Numbered from the stretch's first letter, positions 1-6,729 are shown. The stretch: DNA of 9,518 nucleotides from an uncultured Synergistales bacterium (GCA_905233515.1 CAJOEQ010000017.1:1-9518); one strand, 5' to 3'. Numbers and translations are program-made. The notes: generated by a model from the sequence alone, not told the origin.

Positions 1-347
1 GGAGCAGCTCCCCTATATTCCGGCAATAATGACGGGTGAATATTTATACACATATGCGACAAAAAAGGCTCTTTTATGAGTTGACCGAAATCAATCACAA
101 AAATTATTTCCGGGTTTTCGCGTTCAAGTGCTGAAATTAATTCTTGATTATCTGATAATTTGCCCGTTCGTGTTATTTCGAGTCCGAGCGAATTTGCTTT
201 TATTTCGACTGCTGAGGGGATTTCTTTATTTCCTCGTCCTGATTTAGTAGGAAGTCCCGTTATAATTTTGCTGAAATTAAAGCCTCGTTTATTCAAGCCC
301 TCAAGACACAATGCCGCAAATTGTCCCGTCCCTATGAGCCAATACAT
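1..347 (-). CDS. fmt: Methionyl-tRNA formyltransferase, N-terminal part (runs off left edge)
   Basis: Transfers a formyl group from 10-formyltetrahydrofolate to Met-tRNAfMet in the cytoplasm, making the initiator tRNA. Only the first 115 residues are in the window; the 3' end lies beyond base 1. Seen: an N-terminal Rossmann-like start (MYWLIGTGQFAALCLEGL), the loop KSGRGNKEIPSAV (about 35-47) matching the family's GRG-K-PS-V segment, FGQL (87-90), and the folate-binding/catalytic motif NIHPSLLPEYRGAA (102-115) with Asn102 and His104, corresponding to the catalytic Asn and His of the family. The third catalytic residue, an Asp, would lie outside. The ATG begins one base after the def stop, and its AGGAGG ribosome site lies in the last codons of def, so translation is probably coupled. 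The N-terminus is slightly unusual: VIDFGQ replaces the common VVAYGQ, and IGTGQF replaces the usual FMGTPDFA. The family assignment is secure. Confidence 0.93.
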   Translation of the reverse strand, partial: MYWLIGTGQFAALCLEGLNKRGFNFSKIITGLPTKSGRGNKEIPSAVEIKANSLGLEITRTGKLSDNQELISALERENPEIIFVIDFGQLIKEPFLSHMCINIHPSLLPEYRGAA

Positions 348-348
348 T

Positions 349-855
349 TTAGAAATGGCCTCCTGTGTGCTTAGAAACTTTTTTGCGGATCGCGTTTTTC
401 TTGAGATTTGAGAGATAATCAATAAATAATTTGCCCTCTAAGTGATCCATTTCATGCAAGACAGCCCGCGCCGTGTAGCCTTCAGCCTCGATAATTTGTT
501 TATTGCCCTGTTCGTCAAGAGTTTCAATTTTTACCCATTGAGGCCGGTTAACATGCGCATAAATTCCCGGGAAGCTCAAGCAGCCCTCTTCGTCGTCTTG
601 AATGCCTTTTTTCTCGATAACTTTAGGATTTATCAGGACAATTTTTTTATCTTCGTATTCAATTACAGCTAATTTTTTGAGTATACCCACTTGAGGAGCA
701 GCCAGTCCCACGCCGTTAGATGCATGCATTGTAGCAAATAATGACTTGATTAATTTTTTGAGTTCGTCATCAAATTTTTCTACAGGTTCGGACTTCTTTA
801 ATAATATAGCGTTCGGATAATGTAAAATTTCTAAAATATTTTCGTTTTCGTTCAT
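349..855 (-). CDS. def: Peptide deformylase
   Basis: Metalloenzyme (usually Fe2+) that removes the formyl group from the N-terminal Met of nascent proteins at the ribosome. All three family motifs are intact. Numbered from the ATG start, they are GVGLAAPQVG (about 48-57), EEGCLS (89-94) with the metal-binding Cys92, and HEMDHLEG (134-141) with metal-binding His134 and His138 and catalytic Glu135. At about 168 residues the protein is of normal length. The start is ambiguous. An in-frame TTG at 861 would give two more residues, and the only purine-rich site, GGAG at 874-877, is 12 nt from the TTG but 18 nt from the ATG. I list the ATG as default. It is followed by fmt after 1 bp, the classic def-fmt order, and is divergent from the DUF3574-like gene. 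Function is very secure; the start is uncertain by two codons. Confidence 0.95.
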   Translation of the reverse strand: MNENENILEILHYPNAILLKKSEPVEKFDDELKKLIKSLFATMHASNGVGLAAPQVGILKKLAVIEYEDKKIVLINPKVIEKKGIQDDEEGCLSFPGIYAHVNRPQWVKIETLDEQGNKQIIEAEGYTARAVLHEMDHLEGKLFIDYLSNLKKNAIRKKVSKHTGGHF

Positions 856-882
856 GTTCAAAATTTATTCACTCTCCATTAA

Positions 883-925
883 TATAATGCTGATTCTACA
901 CGGAAATTTTATTTTATGTGATAAT
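883..925 (+). promoter_or_regulatory. Candidate promoter elements for the DUF3574-like gene
   Basis: The spacer between the divergent def and DUF3574-like genes holds a perfect TATAAT at 883-888. It also holds an extended -10-like TG-T-GATAAT at 917-925. Neither has a convincing -35 at 16-18 bp; the best is TTCAAA at 857-862, 20 bp from the first -10. Either could drive the gene starting at 956. No good promoter for def is visible on the other strand. Confidence 0.3.
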
Positions 926-955
926 TGCGATAATTTTTTTATGGAGGTCGTTATA

Positions 956-1375
956 ATGTCAAAAAAATTTGCAGCTTTCACGTGTATTATTTCGTTTATT
1001 GCTGTGTGTCTTGCTGGGTTTAACTGCTATATGCTAATAAAAAACTCCGGTGATGTTCAATATATTATTTATCTCGGCACAAATGATAAGGACTCAAACA
1101 ATCCTGTATTTAGTCATGATGAGGCAAAAAATAAACTCGATGAGATTCTAACAAAATATTTTGACGGATTCACAATTACTGAAGCATTAGGGGGCTGGAA
1201 GGACGAAAACGGGCAAATCTTTCATGAATATACACTAGTAATTTATTTAAGCGATACAAATATTAAACAAGTTCACGCCGCATCTGATGAGTTAATCAAA
1301 GAATTTAATCAAAGCTCAGTGCTTATTCATACTAACAGGACAAGGACAGAATTTTACTCGTTCAGCGGGGAATAA
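956..1375 (+). CDS. DUF3574-like membrane-anchored protein of unknown function
   Basis: A 139-residue protein. The start at 956 is chosen because GGAGG at 943-947 sits 8 nt upstream; the reading frame is open upstream to 854 but that part lacks a ribosome site. Residues about 5-28 form one hydrophobic segment (FAAFTCIISFIAVCLAGFNC), a membrane anchor or uncleaved signal. The rest is predicted to be extracytoplasmic. The segment YIIYLGTNDKDSNNPVF (37-52), then KYFDGFTITEALGGWKD (67-83) and an EYTLVIYLSD strand (91-100) resemble the DUF3574 core (YxG, DGxT, A-G-W-D) by memory of the family; this was not searched. No catalytic residues can be named. Two cysteines (10, 18) lie in the membrane segment and one (24) just after. 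It stands alone between def and ctsR with no obvious terminator after it, so some read-through into ctsR is possible. Role unknown. Confidence 0.75.
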   Translation: MSKKFAAFTCIISFIAVCLAGFNCYMLIKNSGDVQYIIYLGTNDKDSNNPVFSHDEAKNKLDEILTKYFDGFTITEALGGWKDENGQIFHEYTLVIYLSDTNIKQVHAASDELIKEFNQSSVLIHTNRTRTEFYSFSGE

Positions 1376-1402
1376 TTTAATTATCTACAAAAAAATTTTA
1401 TG

Positions 1403-1432
1403 ATTGATTATCACTGACCTAGCAAATATAAT
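1403..1432 (+). promoter_or_regulatory. ctsR-clpC promoter with candidate CtsR operator
   Basis: TTGATT (1404-1409) and a perfect TATAAT (1427-1432) are separated by exactly 17 bp, a good housekeeping sigma promoter about 27 nt upstream of the ctsR start codon. On the minus strand, 1419-1403 reads GGTCAGTGATAATCAAT. Against the known CtsR heptad repeat (RGTCAAA-NAN-RGTCAAA) each heptad matches at 5 of 7 positions and the 3-nt spacer GAT fits NAN. The site covers the -35 box, where a repressor would block transcription. The promoter is well supported; the operator is degenerate and inferential. No CIRCE (HrcA) inverted repeat is seen. Confidence 0.6.
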
Positions 1433-1458
1433 ATTAATTCAGGAAGGTGAATAAAATC

Positions 1459-1947
1459 ATGAATAATAATTTAACGCGTGAGATCGAAAAGTATTTATTA
1501 AGTTTGCTCGACGAACAAGAAGACGAAGATTTTATACAACTTAGGCGCAAAGAATTAGCGGAAATTTTCGGCTGTGTACCGAGTCAAATTAATTACGTGC
1601 TTAGAAGTCGCTTTAGTCCCGAACAAGGTTACTTAATCGAAAGCAGGCGGGGCGGGAGCGGTTATATAAAGATTCTCAAGATAACATGTTCGAATCCCGA
1701 GCAAAAATCTGAACACATCAGCGACATAATAGGGGATTCTATCTCAATCAATGAGGCCAAGCGTTTATTAGAATATTTACAGGACCGAGAATTAATAACA
1801 GGACGAGAAAGACTCTTAATTGAGATCGCGCTGAAAGAGTCCGATAATCAAGCGCAAATTAATGATATTGATATTGCAACAAGAAAAGAAATTAACGCCG
1901 ATATGTTAAGGCACATGCTCACAAGTTTAATGCTGATAGAGTCATAA
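1459..1947 (+). CDS. ctsR: CtsR, heat-shock and protein-quality-control repressor
   Basis: Dimeric repressor of clp genes that loses DNA binding on heating. The 162-residue length is near the usual 150-160. The winged helix-turn-helix spans about 5-72: KELAEIFGCVPSQINYVLRSRF (31-52) is the recognition region and ESRRGGSGYIKI (61-72) the wing. The wing's glycine loop, a tetraglycine that acts as thermosensor in Bacillus, reads GGSG here (65-68). Arg64 aligns with the arginine phosphorylated by McsB in Bacillus. The C-terminal four-helix dimer domain ends with the family-typical MLRHMLTSLML. ATG 1459 is preferred over GTG 1447 because AGGAAGGTGA (1441-1450) is a strong ribosome site 8 nt upstream of the ATG and would overlap the GTG. 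It is cotranscribed with clpC 39 bp downstream. mcsA and mcsB, which sit between these genes in Bacillus, are absent. Autoregulation is likely through the operator over the promoter. Confidence 0.95.
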   Translation: MNNNLTREIEKYLLSLLDEQEDEDFIQLRRKELAEIFGCVPSQINYVLRSRFSPEQGYLIESRRGGSGYIKILKITCSNPEQKSEHISDIIGDSISINEAKRLLEYLQDRELITGRERLLIEIALKESDNQAQINDIDIATRKEINADMLRHMLTSLMLIES

Positions 1948-1950
1948 TAT

Positions 1951-1962
1951 TTATAATTATAA
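1951..1962. repeat. 12-bp perfect palindrome in the ctsR-clpC gap
   Basis: TTATAATTATAA lies in the 39-bp gap and with the next base holds two overlapping-phase TATAAT hexamers (1952-1957 and 1958-1963). It could be a weak internal -10 for clpC or simply AT-rich sequence. There is no matching -35 that I can defend. Confidence 0.3.
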
Positions 1963-1986
1963 TAAGAAGGGAGATAAAAATTTTTT

Positions 1987-4458
1987 ATGTGGCAATTTTT
2001 CACAGAACGAGGCAAAAGAGTAATTCAATTAGCACATCATGAGGCTTTAAATATGGGTCATTCAATGGTAGAAGCTGAACATTTATTACTTGGTCTACTT
2101 CAGGAGGGCGACGGTGTAGCTTGTCAAGCTCTGCAAAATTTAGGCGTAAATCCTGCTGAATTGGCCGCACATATTCGCGAATTAATCGGCGGAAATACTC
2201 CGGATGTTCTCACAAAGCCCGTAGATCTTCCAGTGAGTCCCCGCGCAAATAAAGCTCTTGATTTAGCAATGCACGAAGCCCGCAAAATGGGTGTCAATTA
2301 TGTTGATACTGAGCATATTTTACTCGGAATCTTAGCAGATGATTCAGGTCTGACAGCTCAGCAATTTAAGAAAATGGGTTTGACTCCTATGGCTGTGCTT
2401 AAACAAATTAATGAAATCTTATCGGGCAATCCTTCAAAAGCTAATATTCCAACTGCGTCAGGAAATGACTCAAAACGTAATGTAAAGATAAAGACTCCGA
2501 CTCTTGATAATTTAGGCACTGACTTAACGGAACGCGCGAAAAATGGAGAACTTGACCCCGTTATAGGCCGCGAGAAAGAAATTAAACGAGTCATGCAAGT
2601 TTTATGTCGTCGAACGAAATCGAATCCCGTTTTAATCGGTGAGCCCGGAGTCGGGAAAACTGCGGTTGTTGAAGGTCTTGCGCGCTTTATTGCGTCAGGT
2701 ACTGCCCCCGAACCTCTACAGAATAAAAGAATCGTGCAGTTAAACATGGGAACTCTTGTAGCAGGCACAAAATATCGCGGTGAATTTGAAGAGAGATTAC
2801 GCCGAATCGTCAAAGAATTAACAGACAGCAAGGGCGATATAATTTTATTTGTTGATGAAGTTCACACGATTATAGGCGCGGGCAATGCTGAAGGATCAAC
2901 GGACGCAGCAAATATATTAAAGCCTGAGCTGTCAAGGGGAGCTTTTCAGGTTATCGGCGCAACTACTCAAGACGAATACAGAAAATATATAGAGAAGGAC
3001 GCAGCACTTGAAAGAAGATTCCAGCCTATTCAAGTCGACGAACCCGACGTAAATGATTCTGTTTTGATTCTACAGGGACTCAAAGACAGATACGAGAATC
3101 ATCATAACGTAGAATTTACTGATGAGGCAATTGACGCAGCAGCAAAATTATCATCAAGATATATTCAAGATAGATTTTTGCCTGATAAGGGTATTGATTT
3201 AATTGACGAGGCCGGAGCGCGAACCCGTTTATTATCGCTTGAAGTTCCTGATTATATTAAAGAAATCGAGAAAAAATTAGACTCTGTTAAGAAACAAAAA
3301 GAAGATGCCGTCCAATCAGAAAAATATGAGAAAGCTACGGAGTTACGAGACACTGAATATAAAATCTCTGAAGAATTAGATAACGCTCTTAAAGAATGGA
3401 AGAATACGCGGAAAAATGAACGCCGCAAAATTACAGCTGAAGATATAGCCTCAATAGTTGCCGAGCAGACCGGAGTCCCAGTCAAGCAATTAACAGAAGC
3501 TGAAACAAGTAGATTGCTCAAAATGGAAGAAGAAATCTCTAAACGCTTAATCGGTCAAGATGAGGCAGTCAGTGCAGTAGCTAGGGCAATTAGACGCGCA
3601 AGAACAGGACTCAGAGATGAACGCCGCCCGATTGGAAGTTTTCTATTTATGGGACCCACCGGAGTCGGAAAAACTGAGCTTGCAAGATGTCTTGCAAAAT
3701 TTATGTTCGGTAAAGAAGACGCTATGATTCGAATCGACATGAGCGAATTTATGGAACGTCACGAGGTTTCTAAATTAGTCGGCTCACCCCCCGGCTATGT
3801 AGGACACGAAAACGGCGGCAAATTAACCGAAATGATAAGGCGCAAACCCTACAGCGTTATTTTATTTGACGAGATAGAGAAAGCTCATCCGGAAATTTTT
3901 AATATTTTGCTGCAAATTCTAGACGACGGGCGATTAACTGACGGACAAGGCCGCAAAGTAGATTTTCGCAATACTGTCATAATCATGACCAGCAACGTGG
4001 GAGCAAAAGAAGCCCAGCAGGGGAACTCTTTAGGCTTTGGAATCAGTGCAGAGTCTCAAAGTGAACGCGACTGGGAACGCACAAAAAAAATTATTCTCGA
4101 CGAGGCAAATAAACTTTTTAGGCCGGAATTCTTGAATCGTATTGACGAGATGGCCGTATTTAAGCCTCTTTCACGTGAAAGCCTGCTTAAAATTATTGAT
4201 AATATGCTTGATGATTTATCAGTAAGACTTGACACTAAGGGCGTAAAAATTTCTGTTCCTGATGAAGTGAAAGCTAAAATTTTAGAGAAAGGCTATAAAC
4301 CTAAATACGGAGCTAGACCCCTAAGGCGTGCTATACAATCAATGTTAGAAGATAGACTTGCTGATTTTATTTTGTCTGAGAAATTACCAGAGGGCGAGTC
4401 AGTTATCAGCGTTAATCTTGACGGTGAAGAGCTTAAATGCGCTTTGCAAAACTCATAG
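1987..4458 (+). CDS. clpC: ATP-dependent Clp protease ATPase subunit ClpC
   Basis: Hexameric AAA+ unfoldase that feeds damaged or regulated proteins to ClpP. At 823 residues it is close to the usual 810-820. Domains in order: N-terminal double Clp repeat (about 1-145, with EHLLLGLL and EHILLGIL); D1 AAA with Walker A GEPGVGKT (218-225) and Walker B FVDE (288-291); coiled M-domain with UVR-like YEKATELRD (447-455); D2 AAA with Walker A GPTGVGKT (556-563), pore loop GYVG (603-606) and Walker B FDE (627-629); D2 lid with RPEFLNRIDE and YGARPLRRAI. LGFG (682-685) fits the ClpP-docking (V/I/L)GF loop, and the M-domain separates ClpC from ClpA. The ribosome site AAGGGAG (1967-1973) is 13 nt from the ATG, rather distant. 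It is the second gene of the ctsR operon and is followed by a strong terminator. In Bacillus ClpC needs adaptors such as McsB or MecA; none is encoded here, so the adaptor is either elsewhere or different. Confidence 0.98.
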   Translation: MWQFFTERGKRVIQLAHHEALNMGHSMVEAEHLLLGLLQEGDGVACQALQNLGVNPAELAAHIRELIGGNTPDVLTKPVDLPVSPRANKALDLAMHEARKMGVNYVDTEHILLGILADDSGLTAQQFKKMGLTPMAVLKQINEILSGNPSKANIPTASGNDSKRNVKIKTPTLDNLGTDLTERAKNGELDPVIGREKEIKRVMQVLCRRTKSNPVLIGEPGVGKTAVVEGLARFIASGTAPEPLQNKRIVQLNMGTLVAGTKYRGEFEERLRRIVKELTDSKGDIILFVDEVHTIIGAGNAEGSTDAANILKPELSRGAFQVIGATTQDEYRKYIEKDAALERRFQPIQVDEPDVNDSVLILQGLKDRYENHHNVEFTDEAIDAAAKLSSRYIQDRFLPDKGIDLIDEAGARTRLLSLEVPDYIKEIEKKLDSVKKQKEDAVQSEKYEKATELRDTEYKISEELDNALKEWKNTRKNERRKITAEDIASIVAEQTGVPVKQLTEAETSRLLKMEEEISKRLIGQDEAVSAVARAIRRARTGLRDERRPIGSFLFMGPTGVGKTELARCLAKFMFGKEDAMIRIDMSEFMERHEVSKLVGSPPGYVGHENGGKLTEMIRRKPYSVILFDEIEKAHPEIFNILLQILDDGRLTDGQGRKVDFRNTVIIMTSNVGAKEAQQGNSLGFGISAESQSERDWERTKKIILDEANKLFRPEFLNRIDEMAVFKPLSRESLLKIIDNMLDDLSVRLDTKGVKISVPDEVKAKILEKGYKPKYGARPLRRAIQSMLEDRLADFILSEKLPEGESVISVNLDGEELKCALQNS

Positions 4459-4473
4459 CACAATAAAAAAATT

Positions 4474-4512
4474 GCTCCCTTGCTTAAAAAGTTAGGGAGC
4501 TTTTATTATATT
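4474..4512. terminator. Intrinsic terminator between convergent genes, probably bidirectional
   Basis: GCTCCCT (4474-4480) pairs perfectly with AGGGAGC (4494-4500) around a 13-nt loop, followed by TTTTATTATATT on the plus strand. On the minus strand the same stem is followed by a T-run (complement of the A7 run at 4465-4471). It begins 15 nt after the clpC stop, and the T-rich tail overlaps the last codons of the converging gene that ends at 4511. It therefore probably serves both. Confidence 0.85.
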
Positions 4513-5245
4513 ATCTTCTGCGAGGTTTCAGGCCGTTTTTGAACGTGAATAAACTTTTTAGTGAGGCCTTCAAAATTTTTTCAACTGCTCCCAGCACTTG
4601 GCCGCCCTGATATTCCCCGAAAATTGTACAGACTGCTGCGGCCTTATATTCTCCGTTCGGATCTTCAGTTAAATATAATTGAGGCTGACAAACTGTGTGC
4701 AAATACGTTACATCGTGAGCGGGTATATATTCCGTGCGTTCTTCAGGGATTCGCGTAACTTCTATTAATCGCCCCCAGCGGTCTCTGTGTTCTATCTCGC
4801 GATATTCCGTGTAAGTTCTATAAGACTCGGCTATATGTTCAGTTTTGAAGGCCTGATTTATTGTTACTCGCACAAATCCTTTATAGCCCATTTCTAAAGC
4901 TCGCTGGAAAAATAAATTTTCGTCGTATTCACCGTAGATAAAATTCATGTCTTTAGCTAAATCTTCAAAAGTTTTGACAATTACCGCGCCTTTTTTGATT
5001 GCTGAATTCATGCCTGAAAGCGTCCATAATTCGAGATTCTTTGCTAGCTGCTTTTCAGGGATTAAAGTTTGACCGGCCTCAAGATTTGCTTCAACTGGTA
5101 AAACAAAAATTTTGCGTATCTGCGTAAAATCATAATTCGGATCTTGCCAGACTTCTACGTTATTTGCTGGATTATTCGGAGTTGCTGCGGCCATCGTCAT
5201 TGCTAGAGCTGCTATTGACATGAAATTACTTAGAGACATTGACAT
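4511..5245 (-). CDS. Predicted exported protein of unknown function
   Basis: 244 residues. The ATG at 5245 is supported by GGGAGG (5254-5259) about 8 nt upstream. Residues 7-21 (NFMSIAALAMTMAAA) form a short hydrophobic segment with AxA-like sites near 19-22, suggesting a cleaved signal peptide. The n-region MSMSLSN has no Lys or Arg, which is atypical. There is no lipobox. The mature part begins with WQDPNYDFTQIRKIFVLP (33-50), which resembles the opening of DUF4136-type envelope proteins. A charged central segment (143-175) is rich in Arg, Glu and Tyr, and two cysteines (186, 206) could form a disulfide. The C-terminus is basic (KNGLKPRRR). No enzyme motif is recognised. It is divergent from the TMEM43 operon across a repeat-bearing spacer and converges on clpC. 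I do not recognise the family; an envelope location is the main inference. Confidence 0.8.
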   Translation of the reverse strand: MSMSLSNFMSIAALAMTMAAATPNNPANNVEVWQDPNYDFTQIRKIFVLPVEANLEAGQTLIPEKQLAKNLELWTLSGMNSAIKKGAVIVKTFEDLAKDMNFIYGEYDENLFFQRALEMGYKGFVRVTINQAFKTEHIAESYRTYTEYREIEHRDRWGRLIEVTRIPEERTEYIPAHDVTYLHTVCQPQLYLTEDPNGEYKAAAVCTIFGEYQGGQVLGAVEKILKASLKSLFTFKNGLKPRRR

Positions 5246-5288
5246 TTATACATACCTCCCAGATAAATATAAATTAAATTTTGCGTTT

Positions 5289-5294
5289 ATTATA
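5289..5294 (-). promoter_or_regulatory. Candidate -10 box for the exported protein gene (4511-5245)
   Basis: Minus-strand TATAAT (5294-5289) would start transcription near 5282 and give a leader of about 37 nt with the GGGAGG ribosome site. No -35 resembling TTGACA is found at 16-18 bp; the position is A-rich. It is the first of the four repeated motif copies. Confidence 0.4.
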
Positions 5295-5515
5295 GAATAT
5301 AAATATAGAAATTTTTTGCGAGTATTTATGTCTTTCACGATTTTATGCTGAGATTAAACACTAAAATTTTTGCTTAATTATTATATTATTTTTGTGCGTG
5401 TTTGAGTCTTTCATGTTTTTACGTCGAGATGATAAAAATTTTGCTTGACTATTATATTTATTTTTGCGCTTATTTGACGAGCTTTATTAATTCACTAAAA
5501 TTTTTGCGCTTATTA

Positions 5516-5521
5516 TATAAT
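5516..5521 (+). promoter_or_regulatory. Candidate -10 box for the TMEM43-like operon
   Basis: A perfect TATAAT about 30 nt upstream of the ATG at 5551, within TTATATAAT. The best -35 is TTCACT (5491-5496, 4 of 6 matches) at a long 19-bp spacing. A leader of about 23 nt would still contain the strong AAGGAGG at 5536-5542. Confidence 0.45.
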
Positions 5522-5550
5522 CATGTAAATTTTATAAGGAGGCTTATATA

Positions 5551-6729
5551 ATGGCATATACAGAAGTTACAAGCAAAAACTGGTTTCAAAGGCTCGGCGA
5601 ATCATTTACCGGCATAATCGCAGGAATTATAATAATTTGTGCTGGCACGTGGCTTTTATGGTGGAATGAAGAGCGCACATTTAAGACAGCAGGGGCAATC
5701 GGTGAGGCTGAAATTTTAGCTCAAGAAATAAATAATATCAGCACACTTGACTCATCACTTAACGGCCAAGTAATTCACGCTACGGGACGGGCAGAAACTC
5801 AAGAAATTTTGCGGGATCCCATTTTCAAAATAAGCATTAACGCTATAAAACTTCAAAGAGACGTAGAATTTTATCAATGGGAAGAACACGAAGAGAGCGA
5901 GACTCGTAAAAAACTCGGCGGCGGTGAAGAGACTATTACGACATATACTTATAATAAAAAATGGACTTCTGAGCCTGTAGACTCGCAAAATTTTAGAGAC
6001 CCTTCATACAAAAATAGCAATAAAATAATTGCTAAAGTTGAAGATGCTGACATATGGGCAAAAGATGTAAATTTCGGAGCTTATAAATTGCCTGATTTCC
6101 TGATTCACTCAATAGGCGGCGAAATTTCGTTTAATATCACTAGTTTTGACGCAAGGGCAGCACAAAATCTTTTACTCGTTCAGGGCAGCAAGCGCGGCTT
6201 AATTCACACATCGGGCAATACTATTTATTTAGGCTCAAATCCTGCAAATCCTGAAATAGGCGACGTTAGAATTTCTTTCAAGCAAATTCTCCCCGCTGAT
6301 ATTTCTATAATTGCGCAAATTTCCGGAAATACTTTCTCACAATATAAAGCTACTAACGGATATAATTTCAGCCGTCTTGAAATGGGCAGAGTCTCAATGT
6401 CCGACATGTTCGAACATGCTAGAACGTCAAATAAAATTATGTCTTGGATTCTTAGACTCGTTGGAACTCTAGCAATTATTATGAGTCTCTCTATTATATT
6501 CAGGCCTTTATCAGTCGCAGGCGATTTAATACCATTTATCGGCTCAATTATCGGAGCTTTAACGGGCTTTGCTGCTTTCTTGCTCGGTCTCGCTTGGTCG
6601 TTAATAGTAATTGCAGTTGCGTGGGTAAGATTCAGGCCGCTGATTTCAGGTATATTAATTGCTATTGCGCTAGGACTTATAATATTATCGTTTATGAAAT
6701 CTCGTAAATCTGAGTCAGGAGGTAATTAA
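5551..6729 (+). CDS. TMEM43 (LUMA) family membrane protein
   Basis: 392 residues. The ATG is preceded by AAGGAGG at 8 nt. It shows the TMEM43 layout. A WFQRLGESFTGIIAG start leads into membrane segment 1 (about 20-38, ending in LLWWNE). A large non-cytoplasmic or lumenal-type domain follows (about 40-295). Three further hydrophobic segments lie at about 297-317, 325-357 and 364-382, before a basic tail (KSRKSE). Family landmarks visible are VEFYQWEE (105-112), TYTYNKKW (131-138), PVDSQNF (142-148), FRPL after segment 2 and VRFRPL before the last segment. The human member is an inner-nuclear/ER membrane protein; bacterial members have no assigned function that I can state. It is translated with the small secreted protein 3 bp downstream, indicating a joint envelope role. 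The topology is inferred from hydrophobicity alone. Confidence 0.88.
   Translation: MAYTEVTSKNWFQRLGESFTGIIAGIIIICAGTWLLWWNEERTFKTAGAIGEAEILAQEINNISTLDSSLNGQVIHATGRAETQEILRDPIFKISINAIKLQRDVEFYQWEEHEESETRKKLGGGEETITTYTYNKKWTSEPVDSQNFRDPSYKNSNKIIAKVEDADIWAKDVNFGAYKLPDFLIHSIGGEISFNITSFDARAAQNLLLVQGSKRGLIHTSGNTIYLGSNPANPEIGDVRISFKQILPADISIIAQISGNTFSQYKATNGYNFSRLEMGRVSMSDMFEHARTSNKIMSWILRLVGTLAIIMSLSIIFRPLSVAGDLIPFIGSIIGALTGFAAFLLGLAWSLIVIAVAWVRFRPLISGILIAIALGLIILSFMKSRKSESGGN

Larger units (their letters stand above)
5275..5521. repeat. Degenerate tandem repeat with four AAATTTT(T)GC...ATTATA motifs in a divergent spacer
   Basis: The 305-bp spacer 5246-5550 has no gene. It contains imperfect tandem units at 5313-5388 and 5389-5460, sharing TTTTTG-GCG-T, GTCTTTCA, GAGAT, the AAAATTTT-GCTT block and ATTATATT. 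A shorter related unit follows at 5461-5521. Across the region, AAATTTT(T)GC is followed after 4 or 6 bases by ATTATA four times, with ATTATA at 5289, 5380, 5451 and 5512. The 15-mer CACTAAAATTTTTGC occurs identically at 5359-5373 and 5493-5507. Read on the minus strand each ATTATA is a perfect TATAAT. The repeats may be multiplied promoter or protein-binding sites, or simply decayed duplications. Confidence 0.65.

Noticed and set aside
160..672. Plus-strand open frames across fmt and def
   Set aside because: They lie antisense to two genes with complete family motifs and show no recognisable protein; they are shadows.
854..955. A 34-codon N-terminal extension of the DUF3574-like gene
   Set aside because: No ribosome site precedes it, it overlaps the divergent def start, and a strong GGAGG sits 8 nt before the ATG at 956.
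1376..1458. CIRCE element for HrcA control of the ctsR operon
   Set aside because: No TTAGCACTC-N9-GAGTGCTAA-like inverted repeat is present.
2358..3740. Minus-strand open frames inside clpC
   Set aside because: Antisense to an intact 823-residue ClpC, without ribosome sites or family resemblance.
4561..4758. Plus-strand 65-codon frame inside the exported protein gene
   Set aside because: Antisense shadow with no ribosome site and downstream of the clpC terminator.
5275..5521. CRISPR array
   Set aside because: Units are degenerate and adjacent without unique spacers of constant length, and no cas gene is present.
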